From the NCBI RefSeq assembly GCF_000425445.1, contig NZ_AUDL01000004.1, positions 62,001-126,000 on the forward strand: DNA of 64,000 bases, written 5' to 3'. How positions within the stretch are numbered: the stretch's first letter is position 1; the number at the start of each line of letters is the position of its first letter. The notes beneath the pieces were generated by a model. It saw only the letters and a program-made list of their open reading frames with translations, was not told the DNA's origin and ran no database searches. The stretch is from Flavobacterium denitrificans DSM 15936. GTDB lineage: Bacteria; Bacteroidota; Bacteroidia; Flavobacteriales; Flavobacteriaceae. Shown piece after piece: positions 26,250-34,916 of the stretch. The translations under genes and the position numbers were made by a program.

Positions 26250-27053
26250 ATGGAAAATCTGAACAAACTTCATGATTTGACCCTAAAAATTAAATCAATA
26301 ATCCGTACCGTTGAATTTAGGGAAAATGATGTCCGTAAGGCATACTTTGAGAACCTGTACTCCATTATCAACGAGTTTTATCATGGCAAAATATTCTTTA
26401 AGATCAGCCAGGAAATAAAAAACAGAACCATAAAATTTGATTCAAGCATTTTGGAACTGCAGCCTCACGTAACTAGAATTTATGAAATAGCTGATCATGA
26501 GCTGCTTTCAGGGGCTTACCATAATGAGTTAAACAGAAAGCTGTTTGTAGATACATTTACCAATTTTGAAACAACACTCTCATTTTGTTTTGAAGATATT
26601 GTTACGGATGCAGATTTAGAAGGTATGGTAAAGGACTTAAATTCTAAAATCCTCAGATTATGTCAAAATTTGCCAGATGAAGAAAAAATGCACCTATTAT
26701 CTGAATTAAAGAAAAACACCTTTATTCCCCTTTCCAGAAAATTCAGATATCTATCCAAGCTTAATAAGGATTGCTATCCTGAAGATGCAAAGAGCGATTT
26801 AGAATTTATCGAGTTCTGTTCAAAGCTCAGAAACTGCGTTTCCCATTCAGCAGGCTATTATAAGGGGAAAGATTATGTTTACAAGTTTGATCGCATTACC
26901 TTTATTTTTAAGAACGGTGAATTTTTGGAAATGCAAGGAGAGAATGATTATGTCTTTCTAAAAATCAATGAACGTCTGACCAATATAATGTATGCACTTT
27001 GCAACTGCCTGAAACATGTTGACTTTATAAAATATCCTGACGATGGATTTTAG
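26250..27053 (+). CDS. HEPN-like putative RNase, first of a pair
   Basis: 267 residues, mostly helical. The C-terminal part has Arg194-Asn-Cys-Val-Ser-His199 (KLRNCVSHSAGYY), matching the Rx4-6H active-site motif of HEPN ribonucleases, on a helix preceded by an acidic stretch (KSDLEFIEFC). The N-terminal about 150 residues are also helical and unrecognised. HEPN proteins act in toxin-antitoxin and abortive anti-phage systems. The assignment rests on one motif and fold type, so it is tentative. Confidence 0.55.
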   Translation: MENLNKLHDLTLKIKSIIRTVEFRENDVRKAYFENLYSIINEFYHGKIFFKISQEIKNRTIKFDSSILELQPHVTRIYEIADHELLSGAYHNELNRKLFVDTFTNFETTLSFCFEDIVTDADLEGMVKDLNSKILRLCQNLPDEEKMHLLSELKKNTFIPLSRKFRYLSKLNKDCYPEDAKSDLEFIEFCSKLRNCVSHSAGYYKGKDYVYKFDRITFIFKNGEFLEMQGENDYVFLKINERLTNIMYALCNCLKHVDFIKYPDDGF

Positions 27054-27135
27054 ATTATTAATTCATCTTCATTCACCAAAAGTTAAAACCAAAACTTTTG
27101 CCTAACGTCATGCAACTATCCTAAATAAATGATAA

Positions 27136-27846
27136 ATGAACAGTTTAGATAAGATTTACAACCATACTTTTACATTGGAAATTGGAGATGACCTAACCCT
27201 GAAGGATATCGACAAAGAGAATTATACCGAATTGGAATATTACGTAAATAATACCCAATTTTATTTTGTCCACTTTTTATCACTTCTATCCCAGCTGGAT
27301 AATGCCGTGGGACTTTTAAATAATTTCGGCTATAATAAAAAAAATACGATAAGCAGAGGCGATCATCTAACTTACAATGTAGAAAATTATATGATCAGGG
27401 TTGTATCTGTAACTGACAGGCTGCTTCAATTTATAAATATGGCATACTATCTTAAAATTGACGAGAGCAAAGTCAATTATAAGAAAATCATTGGTAATCC
27501 AAGAATAAAAGATTCAACACTTGAAACTTTGTACTTGGAACTTAAACAAATTCTAAACCATTATTACAACGACAGAAATTCAGTGGTTCATAGACATTCC
27601 TACGCTAATAAAGAGCTTTATAGACTGCAAACTTTGTATCATACGACGTTAACAGAACGTTACATAGAAAGGAACTCAGCTGAAGAGGTCAAGAAATTAA
27701 AATATGTACGATCTCAGGCATTAAAAAAGTTTACAGAAAAAGTAAAATTGCAGTTCGCGGAAAATAATGAGGCGTGCTTTGGAATAATTTTGCGGATGTT
27801 AGACACATTACATCAAGAGTATAATTCTAACAAGGAAAAATTATAA
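27136..27846 (+). CDS. HEPN-like protein, second of a pair
   Basis: 236 residues, all-helical in appearance. Arg147-Asn-Ser-Val-Val-His152 (NDRNSVVHRHSYA) gives a clear HEPN Rx4H motif on a predicted helix after LELKQILNHYY. The form is close to HEPN proteins of the Cthe_2314 type. It shares no obvious sequence with the preceding HEPN-like protein outside the motif, so this is a pair of different proteins rather than a recent duplication. It is transcribed in the same direction with an 82-bp gap. Confidence 0.6.
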   Translation: MNSLDKIYNHTFTLEIGDDLTLKDIDKENYTELEYYVNNTQFYFVHFLSLLSQLDNAVGLLNNFGYNKKNTISRGDHLTYNVENYMIRVVSVTDRLLQFINMAYYLKIDESKVNYKKIIGNPRIKDSTLETLYLELKQILNHYYNDRNSVVHRHSYANKELYRLQTLYHTTLTERYIERNSAEEVKKLKYVRSQALKKFTEKVKLQFAENNEACFGIILRMLDTLHQEYNSNKEKL

Positions 27847-27872
27847 TCCCTGCAAAGCCGACAAGGTAAAAA

Positions 27873-29552
27873 TTATCCGCTAAAATCTTCCTTCTTTAAT
27901 TCTTCAATAAAATATTTAGGCGTTATTCCAGTATCGGCTACAAAGGCCTTTACAAACCTTCTGGTACTGCTGAATCCCGCTTCATCAGCGAGTGCCTCAT
28001 GGGTATAATTCTGCAGATTTTTTTCCTTACGAATCCTCTTGGCAATATTATCTATTTTAAGGCTATTAATATATTCATTGAATTTTTTATTTCTGTGACG
28101 AACAATTATTAGTGATAAATATTTAGTGTTGGTCTTGAAGTAGCTTGCCAGCTTAGTAAGATTAAGATCCTTTTCAAGGAACTTTTTACTATTTTCAAAT
28201 TTCTTCAAACTGTTTAAAACTGCGTCTTCGGCATCTTTGCTCATTGAAAAATCGTGCTCATCTATCTTATTGTCTTTACTCTTTTCTGAGTTTTCAATTT
28301 TTTGCAACAATTCTTCATACTTAATCCTAGCCTCCTTCTTATTTTTAAAATAATTAACTATCCCGTATACTATGACAATGAACATTACTCCAATGATAGA
28401 AAACAATATCTGATTCTTATAGCTCTGCCGATCCAGCCTTCCCTTAAGCGTACGCTGAACAGCCAGCAACTCTTTAGTTTCATATTCCTTACGGATTTTT
28501 CCTTGAAGATAGGTATAGGTATGATGCAGTTTCTTATCTATTTCAAGTAATTTCTCAACATAATGTAACTGCAACTTGATCATATTTTTGTCCTTGTAAT
28601 AAGTAATCATAAACTCATATGCTTCCCTCAGGTCAGGACGCATAAAATCCCGTTTCATATAGATTTGGTCAACTTTTTTAAAGTATCTCAGAGCCTTTTC
28701 CTTATTGTTTAATCCCCAGTAACATTTTCCAATATAAAAGTATCCCACCATTTCATTGGAAAAGTCCTTATTGTCCAGAATGTTTGGCAATGCATCTTGC
28801 AGCTTTTCAATGCCTATGGCATAATTGCGGATCAGGCATTGGTTGACTCCTTCTGAAAATATGAAGTAGGACTGCATGTCGAGGTTTCCGGTTTTGATTC
28901 CTTCACTTATACCTATTTCATTTGTAGCAGTACAAAGCCCATGATTGCCAACCATTTTATAGCAGACTCCCAATGCATGCAGAGAGTTTAAGTATGCCCT
29001 GACATTGGAATCTTTAAAGTAGCTGATGCACTCTTTAAAAAGTGCGATCGCTTCGTTATAATATCCCAAATAAAGTTTTATCTGCCCAATTTGATATTTG
29101 GTTTTGTGAATGAGGTATGGATCATTTGTTTTTTTTATGTAGTAGTCGGCGACTAAGTAAATATCCATTGCCTCTTTGAGACGTTTTTGACTATAGTAAG
29201 CAACGCCTTTTGACAGGTATGCTGATCCTATAATTTCATCGTTGTTTGATTTTTTAGCTGCCCAAACCATACTATCGGCGTAGATAAGTTTTGACTGGTC
29301 TGGGGCATAGTAGATATAGTTCTTATAGCCATTGGAAAGTTCCTCCCAGTTTTCCTCCGACTTGGCCTTTATTAGAAATGAGATCAGGTATACTGATCTA
29401 GCACCATCACTTATACTACCATCTTCGATACGATCAAATATATAGTCGAAATCCTTACTCTTTAACGAATCAGGAATTTGAATCATATGCTTTTGTGCGT
29501 GTATACAATAACTAAAGCATAAAGATATTGCAAGGAAATATCTTACAATCAT
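27873..29552 (-). CDS. TPR-containing membrane AraC-type regulator
   Basis: 559 residues in a layout common in Flavobacteriia: signal/anchor at the N-terminus, periplasmic TPR repeats to about residue 370 (AYLSKGVAYYSQKRLKEAMD, KTKYQIGQIKLYLGYYNEAI), one membrane helix (ILFSIIGVMFIVIVYGIVNYF), a coiled charged linker and a C-terminal AraC HTH pair (LTKLASYFKTNTKYLSLIIV, ADEAGFSSTRRFVKAFVADT). It probably senses an outside or envelope cue and binds DNA at the membrane. It is convergent with the HEPN-like genes. Its targets are unknown. Confidence 0.88.
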   Translation of the reverse strand: MIVRYFLAISLCFSYCIHAQKHMIQIPDSLKSKDFDYIFDRIEDGSISDGARSVYLISFLIKAKSEENWEELSNGYKNYIYYAPDQSKLIYADSMVWAAKKSNNDEIIGSAYLSKGVAYYSQKRLKEAMDIYLVADYYIKKTNDPYLIHKTKYQIGQIKLYLGYYNEAIALFKECISYFKDSNVRAYLNSLHALGVCYKMVGNHGLCTATNEIGISEGIKTGNLDMQSYFIFSEGVNQCLIRNYAIGIEKLQDALPNILDNKDFSNEMVGYFYIGKCYWGLNNKEKALRYFKKVDQIYMKRDFMRPDLREAYEFMITYYKDKNMIKLQLHYVEKLLEIDKKLHHTYTYLQGKIRKEYETKELLAVQRTLKGRLDRQSYKNQILFSIIGVMFIVIVYGIVNYFKNKKEARIKYEELLQKIENSEKSKDNKIDEHDFSMSKDAEDAVLNSLKKFENSKKFLEKDLNLTKLASYFKTNTKYLSLIIVRHRNKKFNEYINSLKIDNIAKRIRKEKNLQNYTHEALADEAGFSSTRRFVKAFVADTGITPKYFIEELKKEDFSG

Positions 29553-29900
29553 AGATTAGATTTAAGCTATTTTCATTGGTAGGAACCCCCATTTAATACA
29601 ATAAGTATGAAAGTGAGAGTTGGGGCAAACGAAATAGTGATGAATATATCAAATATACTATAAAAACAGGAAAAACCTACAAAGCGGACACAAAAAAGCT
29701 GTGTCGATTTTCTGAAAAACGATAGTAAAAATACTGTAAATGTCCAGACAACCATTTGTCAATGTTGCATTTAGCAAATAGTTTTGCTCTGAATTCAAAA
29801 GCAAAGTCTGGCTTAAAACCAGCACCGTTCTGCTTTCCCTCGAGGTGAAAAATGAACTGACGAAAAAAAAAGTAATCAGTCACATTTAACACTAGTACAC
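29553..29900. other. 348-bp intergenic region
   Basis: This AT-rich stretch lies between the divergent TPR-AraC and lipoprotein genes. An ACACA/TGTGT inverted repeat around AAAAAGC (about 29689-29705) is the only local structure noticed. The short frames in it have no gene-like character. It probably carries both promoters. Confidence 0.5.
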
Positions 29901-30647
29901 ATGAAAAATTTAAAAGTATTGTTGGCAATCCTGCCATTATTCACTGTTGCCTGTTCAGATGATTATACAGATGATTATACAGATGATTATACAGATGATT
30001 TTACAGGTAAGACTACGGAAATTGCGTATCGAAATGAAAGTGCAAAAAAATCAGGCATTGGACCTGGTAATCCAGCGAATCCCTTCGATACCGCAGGAAG
30101 TATGCATAATGAAATCCTAGAGATTATCGGCGATACCGACTTTAACTCCCAGTCTATTGAAGAGATAGCTATTTTAATTGATTCGGTTTCAGATGCCCAC
30201 CCTGAGCTGATGCCATTATCCAGCGATTATAATTTGTCCGGAAGACTGTCAGAAATCACATGGATAGTAAGTAACGAAAATGCTATTACCGATGTGCTGA
30301 CAGCATGTACAATGGGAGTAAGTGCCAAGGCAAACTTTATAACATTTGTAAATAACCTCCCTTTAGTTGCTAATGATCCATATGATGATATCCATTCGGT
30401 TATTGTTTCCTATGAGGCAGGCGTTCTTGCCAATACTGGATTCTCTGATGAGGATAAACGTATAATCCTAACTGCTACTTCAGTTGCCCGATATACAGCC
30501 TATGAGAAGAAAAGAAAAGACAAAGACTGGGAGACCAACGTTACCAGTATAGCTGCGACGGTTAGCGGTGCAGAGCAAAACCTGATTCTGGGGCTAAAAA
30601 TGGCATTAACCGTCGAGATATATCAAAGCAACGACCCTACTCTGTGA
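29901..30647 (+). CDS. Lipoprotein with repeated DDYT surface-export-like N-terminus
   Basis: 248 residues with a lipobox TVAC at residues 16-19. The mature N-terminus is Cys followed by SDDYTDDYTDDYTDDFTG, encoded by a 12-bp tandem repeat. An acidic SDD-aromatic stretch next to the lipidated Cys matches the lipoprotein export signal known from flavobacteria, so the protein is probably on the cell surface. The rest is helical and unrecognised (EILEIIGDTDFNSQSIEEIA). It overlaps the following membrane-protein gene (GTGA). Confidence 0.75.
   Translation: MKNLKVLLAILPLFTVACSDDYTDDYTDDYTDDFTGKTTEIAYRNESAKKSGIGPGNPANPFDTAGSMHNEILEIIGDTDFNSQSIEEIAILIDSVSDAHPELMPLSSDYNLSGRLSEITWIVSNENAITDVLTACTMGVSAKANFITFVNNLPLVANDPYDDIHSVIVSYEAGVLANTGFSDEDKRIILTATSVARYTAYEKKRKDKDWETNVTSIAATVSGAEQNLILGLKMALTVEIYQSNDPTL
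29956..30006 (+). repeat. 12-bp tandem repeat in lipoprotein gene
   Basis: Four copies of CAGATGATTATA; the last reads CAGATGATTTTA. The period keeps the reading frame, and each unit adds one TDDY tetrad directly after the lipid-bearing Cys. Copy-number change would lengthen or shorten the acidic export-like segment without a frameshift. Confidence 0.9.
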
Positions 30648-30904
30648 ACTGGATTATTGTTCTGCTGGAACGTTATGAGCGAACTGTTGCTATAGCTTCA
30701 GGATTTCTGCTCATAACATTGAATGTAGGTAGCCTTTATTTCATCATAGATCTTCTGAGCTATGATGAAATGGTGGGTTATCTCGCTGACGGGGGACTTA
30801 AGAGTTCCGATCCACATGACTTTGTGTATGTTTTTCTAATTCCTGCACTATGCAATATCCTATTTGTTTTTACTGCTCTGTGCGCATGTTGTACTAAAAG
30901 CTGA
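30644..30904 (+). CDS. Small membrane protein coupled to the lipoprotein
   Basis: 86 residues from GTG 30644, whose codon overlaps the TGA of the lipoprotein gene, implying coupled translation. Two membrane helices are clear: about 12-37 (TVAIASGFLLITLNVGSLYF) and 62-82 (VYVFLIPALCNILFVFTALC). It ends CACCTKS with several cysteines. No family was recognised. It probably works with the lipoprotein in the envelope. Confidence 0.6.
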   Translation: MNWIIVLLERYERTVAIASGFLLITLNVGSLYFIIDLLSYDEMVGYLADGGLKSSDPHDFVYVFLIPALCNILFVFTALCACCTKS

Positions 30905-30957
30905 CTAAGCGATGAAACGCTTTGAGCGGCATTTTATTAATATAAAACACTAACATT

Positions 30958-31806
30958 TTGGACACCTTAAAAAATAGACGCTGGCAAAAGGAATTAAAAG
31001 TCTATCATCTTATAGATTTTAAATCTTTTAAGGCACGCAAAACCCTGATGAATCCAGACTGGTTTTCTCTCCTTGTGATAGTATCCGGCACAATATATTT
31101 TATGGATGGTCCATCAACGGTCCGTCTTTCCCAAGGAGATATGTACGCAGTTCCCAGTACGGCTGAAGTCATTAGACAGACACCGTCGCTAAAGGTCAGC
31201 TTTATCTCCTGTAAAAAGGATTTTGCCATTACCAACAGGTTCTCAAAATCCGGTATCGGTTACATAGAGATTCTTACCAGCTATTCACCTTTTGTAATTT
31301 CGCTTACACAGGCTGAAATAATTTATCTGATAGAGGTTGTTGGATTTCTTAAGAAAAAAATTAGTAGCAGGGATAGTATTTTTCAGGAAGAAATGGTACT
31401 GCTTTATTTCAATCTTATCCTTTATGAATTCAGCGGGATATGCTACAAGCATGGTGAAAATATAATTGATGTTTACTGCCGCACTGAAAAAATTAGTACG
31501 CGCTTTCTGGCACTTGTGCAGCAGCATTGCAGACTACGCCATGATGTAAGCTTTTATGCGGACGCTTTATTTGTCAGCAAGGGGCACTTGGGTAAGGCTG
31601 TACGGAATGCTATCGGAATGTCTGCCAAACATTATATTGAAATGGCAATTATATCTGAAGCGTACACACTACTGGCAGATGTTAACCTTACCATTACCCA
31701 GATCGGTGAGCACTTAAATTTTAGAAATCCCCAATCTTTCAGCCATTTTTTTAAAAAACATACCAAATTAACGCCGACCCAATACCGCTTAAACCTAAAA
31801 TTTTAA
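30958..31806 (+). CDS. AraC-family transcriptional regulator
   Basis: 282 residues from TTG 30958. The N-terminal cupin-like sensor part (LLVIVSGTIYFMDGPSTVRL, GDMYAVPSTAEV) is followed by the double HTH at about 185-282, with the AraC signature near the end (ITQIGEHLNFRNPQSFSHFF, KKHTKLTPTQYR). The start is set by the position of the cupin fold; no ATG fits better. Targets cannot be assigned. It is the last gene before the ICE-type block. Confidence 0.85.
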   Translation: MDTLKNRRWQKELKVYHLIDFKSFKARKTLMNPDWFSLLVIVSGTIYFMDGPSTVRLSQGDMYAVPSTAEVIRQTPSLKVSFISCKKDFAITNRFSKSGIGYIEILTSYSPFVISLTQAEIIYLIEVVGFLKKKISSRDSIFQEEMVLLYFNLILYEFSGICYKHGENIIDVYCRTEKISTRFLALVQQHCRLRHDVSFYADALFVSKGHLGKAVRNAIGMSAKHYIEMAIISEAYTLLADVNLTITQIGEHLNFRNPQSFSHFFKKHTKLTPTQYRLNLKF

Positions 31807-31980
31807 TCCGTTCTTTTAATCCAACTGTAAATCTACTGAACCGTAATATCTTTTCATAATTGGTTTTGCTTGTGAATAGCCCCATCTTAATCGTATAGCA
31901 TGATTTGTACAGTAAGCACAGTAATGTTTATATAGTCCATAAGTTTTTTTGAAAGGTATTACATTAAAACCATATGAGCT

Positions 31981-32823
31981 ATGAAACCACTGAGTACAAT
32001 TATTTCCGAAATCCATAGTAAGGAAGATCAAATTTCGCGGGAAACCTCCCATCTGATTGATGAGGCTTATCAAATGACACTGTATTTGAATGAGATGCTG
32101 CATACAACCAGAGAACAAATCTTAAAAGAGGGCTTCGCAAATGAAGCCGACGAGATACAATTTTTCCGTGACATTAAGCCCTATATTTTAGGACAACTGA
32201 TGTATTATAATAAAGTATTCAGAATTGAAACCATCTGTCCGGTAAAGAACGGCAGGATGTACCAGAAATTTTTCATGAACCAGCTTCAGTCACTTAAACA
32301 GGAGTTTAAAGAAGATGTCTGCGGCTGTCACTTTTATCGCTATTACAGATCAGGGAGAATAGACCGAGATGAGGAATATTTTTTGAGAGGAAAAATTAAT
32401 TACAGGGACGGACTCAACAGTTACGTTTTTGAAATCGACCACCAGTTTTCTACATACTACGATTCTAAAGTTGCCAGGATTATGGCCAACGAATTAATTT
32501 ATACCTATCTGATAACGAAGATAAATCCTGAGGAACATTCAGGTTCTGTGCTGAATAATCATGAGTCAACTAAAGATATTTTTTGGACCGACTCTAAAAA
32601 TGCACTCATCGAACTCATTTATGCGCTCTACGCTTCGGGAGTAATATCTCATGGAAAAATTGGTATTCGCAAAATTACTCTTGTATTTCAAATACTTTTT
32701 CGTGTACCGCTTGGAGATATTCATCATTCATTTCATCGCATGAAAGATAGGGCCTCCAATCGTACCTTATTCCTGGACCAGCTCAAATCTTCCCTTGAGC
32801 AGTATATGGATAAGGAGCTGTAG
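31981..32823 (+). CDS. rteC: RteC-like ICE regulator, copy 1
   Basis: 280 residues of the RteC family, which in CTnDOT activates excision genes. Family features are seen through the length: LNEMLHTTREQILKEGFANE, DEIQFFRDIKPYILGQLMYY, FFLRGKINYRDG-type and IDHQFSTYYDSKVARIMANE segments, ending in a helical region (KDRASNRTLFLDQLKSSLEQ). It is followed by a terminator and then by an HTH gene. A second RteC lies at 43.1-43.9 kb in the opposite direction and shares the same segments but differs widely. Confidence 0.88.
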   Translation: MKPLSTIISEIHSKEDQISRETSHLIDEAYQMTLYLNEMLHTTREQILKEGFANEADEIQFFRDIKPYILGQLMYYNKVFRIETICPVKNGRMYQKFFMNQLQSLKQEFKEDVCGCHFYRYYRSGRIDRDEEYFLRGKINYRDGLNSYVFEIDHQFSTYYDSKVARIMANELIYTYLITKINPEEHSGSVLNNHESTKDIFWTDSKNALIELIYALYASGVISHGKIGIRKITLVFQILFRVPLGDIHHSFHRMKDRASNRTLFLDQLKSSLEQYMDKEL

Positions 32824-32847
32824 GTTTTATATCAGCCCCTGTTACTT

Positions 32848-32875
32848 AAAGCAGTGCCGACAGCACTGCTTTTTT
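32848..32875 (+). terminator. Intrinsic terminator after rteC copy 1
   Basis: AAAGCAGTGC and GCACTGCTTT form a 10-bp perfect stem around CGACA, followed by a T run, 24 bp after the rteC stop. Confidence 0.85.
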
Positions 32876-32887
32876 ATTGCCCATGTC

Positions 32888-33004
32888 TGCCCATTGGCAA
32901 AAGGCAAAACCCTTACTTATCGTAATGAACGCTCAATCCCAGACTTCGATATCCCACCATTTTATAGAACGATTTGCTAAAAAAATCTTCCTTGCCAATG
33001 GGCA
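32888..33004. repeat. 13-bp inverted repeat upstream of the HTH gene
   Basis: TGCCCATTGGCAA at 32888-32900 is the exact inverse of TTGCCAATGGGCA at 32992-33004, with 91 bp between. It lies in the leader region of the HTH gene starting at 33069. It may be a looped operator, perhaps for RteC or the HTH protein. Confidence 0.6.
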
Positions 33005-33068
33005 AGACTTGGCAGAAAATAATTTTTTCATGTGTCAATTTTGTGGTGTTAAACCAAAAGTAGCGGTT

Positions 33069-33383
33069 ATGAATATCGATAGAATGGAATTCACGGCGTG
33101 GATGGACCGAATCATGGAGAGATTCGACATCCTTATGGATGTGGTAAACACAAGTAAGAATCAGCGTACTGCTGTTGATGGAGAAGAGTTACTGGACAGT
33201 CAGGATGTCCTTCAGATGCTCAAGATAAGTGCACGATCATTGCAAAGATACCGCTCGTCAGGCAAGCTACCATATTATACAATCAGCGGAAAAATTTATT
33301 ATAAGCTCTCAGATATACATCAGTTGGTCAGGGAAAGCTTTACGGCCCCGGTGCCTAAAAGAAAGCCAGCAAGTGACAAATAA
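33069..33383 (+). CDS. HTH (MerR/excisionase-like) DNA-binding protein
   Basis: 104 residues from ATG 33069 (MNIDRMEFTAWMDRIMERFD). A longer open frame upstream runs through the inverted repeat and lacks homology character. The C-terminal half holds a winged HTH of the HTH_17 type (LLDSQDVLQMLKISARSLQR, YRSSGKLPYYTISGKIYYKL). Proteins of this type in Bacteroidota ICEs regulate or assist excision. It is followed by the DUF3945 gene and probably belongs to the regulatory module with RteC. Confidence 0.85.
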   Translation: MNIDRMEFTAWMDRIMERFDILMDVVNTSKNQRTAVDGEELLDSQDVLQMLKISARSLQRYRSSGKLPYYTISGKIYYKLSDIHQLVRESFTAPVPKRKPASDK

Positions 33384-33459
33384 GGCCATCGGATGCCAGT
33401 TAACACCAGATAGCAAAGACCTCTTTTACTTTCGGGATTAAATTTAAAAATTTTAAACT

Positions 33460-34911
33460 ATGAGTGAACAAATTTCAGAAAAAACAGAGTCTCCCGAACA
33501 AATATCGGAGATATTATTGGTGCTGGATAAAGAGAAAATGAAAATTATGGCTGTAAAGGGCATTGATGAAAATGGAAAACTGGAAACCATTGAACCTTCA
33601 AAGAAAAACCAGAACCAATTCATGCGTGTCGATAAGCAAGGGGATTTATTTTCCAACTTCTTTTCCAATTTTTTCAGCCAGCTTAAGAACCCCACCAATT
33701 TTTCCTTCTTTAAAATTCCTGCACCACTGAGTATTAAGTTGGCAAAAGAAATGCAAAAACAGGTAGATCAACCAAGTCCTGAAGGTGATAAGTTGATGAA
33801 GCAGCACGAAGTGAAGACACCACAAGAGAATCATAAACAAGAAAATAAAAATAATATGGAAACAACGCAGAGCACACCGGACACAAGTGAGTATAAATAC
33901 AAACCGGAACAGATTGATTGGGAAACCATGAACAACTTGGGATTAAGTAAAGAGAAGCTTGAAAAAATGAACCTGCTCGATCCGCTACTTAAAGGTTACA
34001 AAACAAATGAGCTTGTACCTGTAAGCCTAAATCTGGGAACCGCCGTTACAAGAATGGATGCCCGATTATCCCTGCAATCGAGTGACGACGGACAGGTAGT
34101 AGTTGCCATTCACGGAATTCGAAAAGAGCCCAACCTGAACTTTGAGTTTTTTGGGCATAGCTTCAGTCAGGCAGACAAGAACAACCTGCTAGAAACAGGA
34201 AATATGGGGCGTGTAGTTAATCTTGTCAATATAAAAAATCCAAACGAGACCATTCCTTCCATTATAAGTGTGGACAGACTTACCAATGAACTGGTGGCAT
34301 TACGTACTGAGTTTATAAAAATCCCTGATGAGCTCAAAGGTGTAAAACTTAATGATGAGCAGAAGCAAACCTTAATGGAGGGCAAGCCACTTTATTTAGA
34401 AGGAATGACTTCCAAGAAAGGAACTCAGTTCGATGCAACCGTACAATTCAATGCCGACAAGCGTTTTGTAGAGTTCCAGTTCGACGGGAGCAACACCAAC
34501 AAACAAACACAGGACAATCAGCAAAACCAATCGCAGGAAGTTCCGAAAACTTTCAGGGACAAAGAGCTGGATAAAGAGCAATACCAAAAGTTCAAAGATG
34601 GGCAGACGGTTTATGTAAGTGGCTTGGTTGATAAGAAGGGAAAGGAATATAATGGTTATATCACTTTCAACAAGCAAACCAATAAAACGGATTTCTCTTT
34701 CCAAAATCCGGACAAGATTAAGGAACAGGCAAAACCTACTGAAGCACATAAAACGCAGACGGCGGTCAATTCAGAAGGCAAAACCAATGAGGCAACCAAG
34801 AAAATCAAAGAGCCCTTGGAATCTGGTCAAACAAATCCCAACAGCAGAAAGCAACAGGAACAACAGGAAGCACCCGACGCACCTGCTAAATCGAAAGGAC
34901 GTAAAATGTAA
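33460..34911 (+). CDS. DUF4099/DUF3945 ICE protein
   Basis: 483 residues. A low-complexity N-terminal part leads to a DUF4099-type region (about 145-200, WETMNNLGLSKEKLEKMNLL) and two tandem DUF3945 repeats, LNDEQKQTLMEGKPLYLEGM and LDKEQYQKFKDGQTVYVSGL, each followed by a beta hairpin. The Gln/Lys-rich tail ends KSKGRKM, a tail shared with the 60.6-kb tra-operon protein. topB starts 5 bp later. Such proteins are constant in CTnDOT-like elements, and their function is unknown. Confidence 0.85.
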   Translation: MSEQISEKTESPEQISEILLVLDKEKMKIMAVKGIDENGKLETIEPSKKNQNQFMRVDKQGDLFSNFFSNFFSQLKNPTNFSFFKIPAPLSIKLAKEMQKQVDQPSPEGDKLMKQHEVKTPQENHKQENKNNMETTQSTPDTSEYKYKPEQIDWETMNNLGLSKEKLEKMNLLDPLLKGYKTNELVPVSLNLGTAVTRMDARLSLQSSDDGQVVVAIHGIRKEPNLNFEFFGHSFSQADKNNLLETGNMGRVVNLVNIKNPNETIPSIISVDRLTNELVALRTEFIKIPDELKGVKLNDEQKQTLMEGKPLYLEGMTSKKGTQFDATVQFNADKRFVEFQFDGSNTNKQTQDNQQNQSQEVPKTFRDKELDKEQYQKFKDGQTVYVSGLVDKKGKEYNGYITFNKQTNKTDFSFQNPDKIKEQAKPTEAHKTQTAVNSEGKTNEATKKIKEPLESGQTNPNSRKQQEQQEAPDAPAKSKGRKM

Positions 34912-34916
34912 AATGT

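Noticed and set aside
31816..32118. 100-codon minus-strand frame before rteC copy 1
   Set aside because: Its first half lies antisense to the rteC 5' end. The tail (YKHYCAYCTNHAIRLRWG) looks somewhat protein-like, but there is no convincing start outside rteC. At most a remnant.
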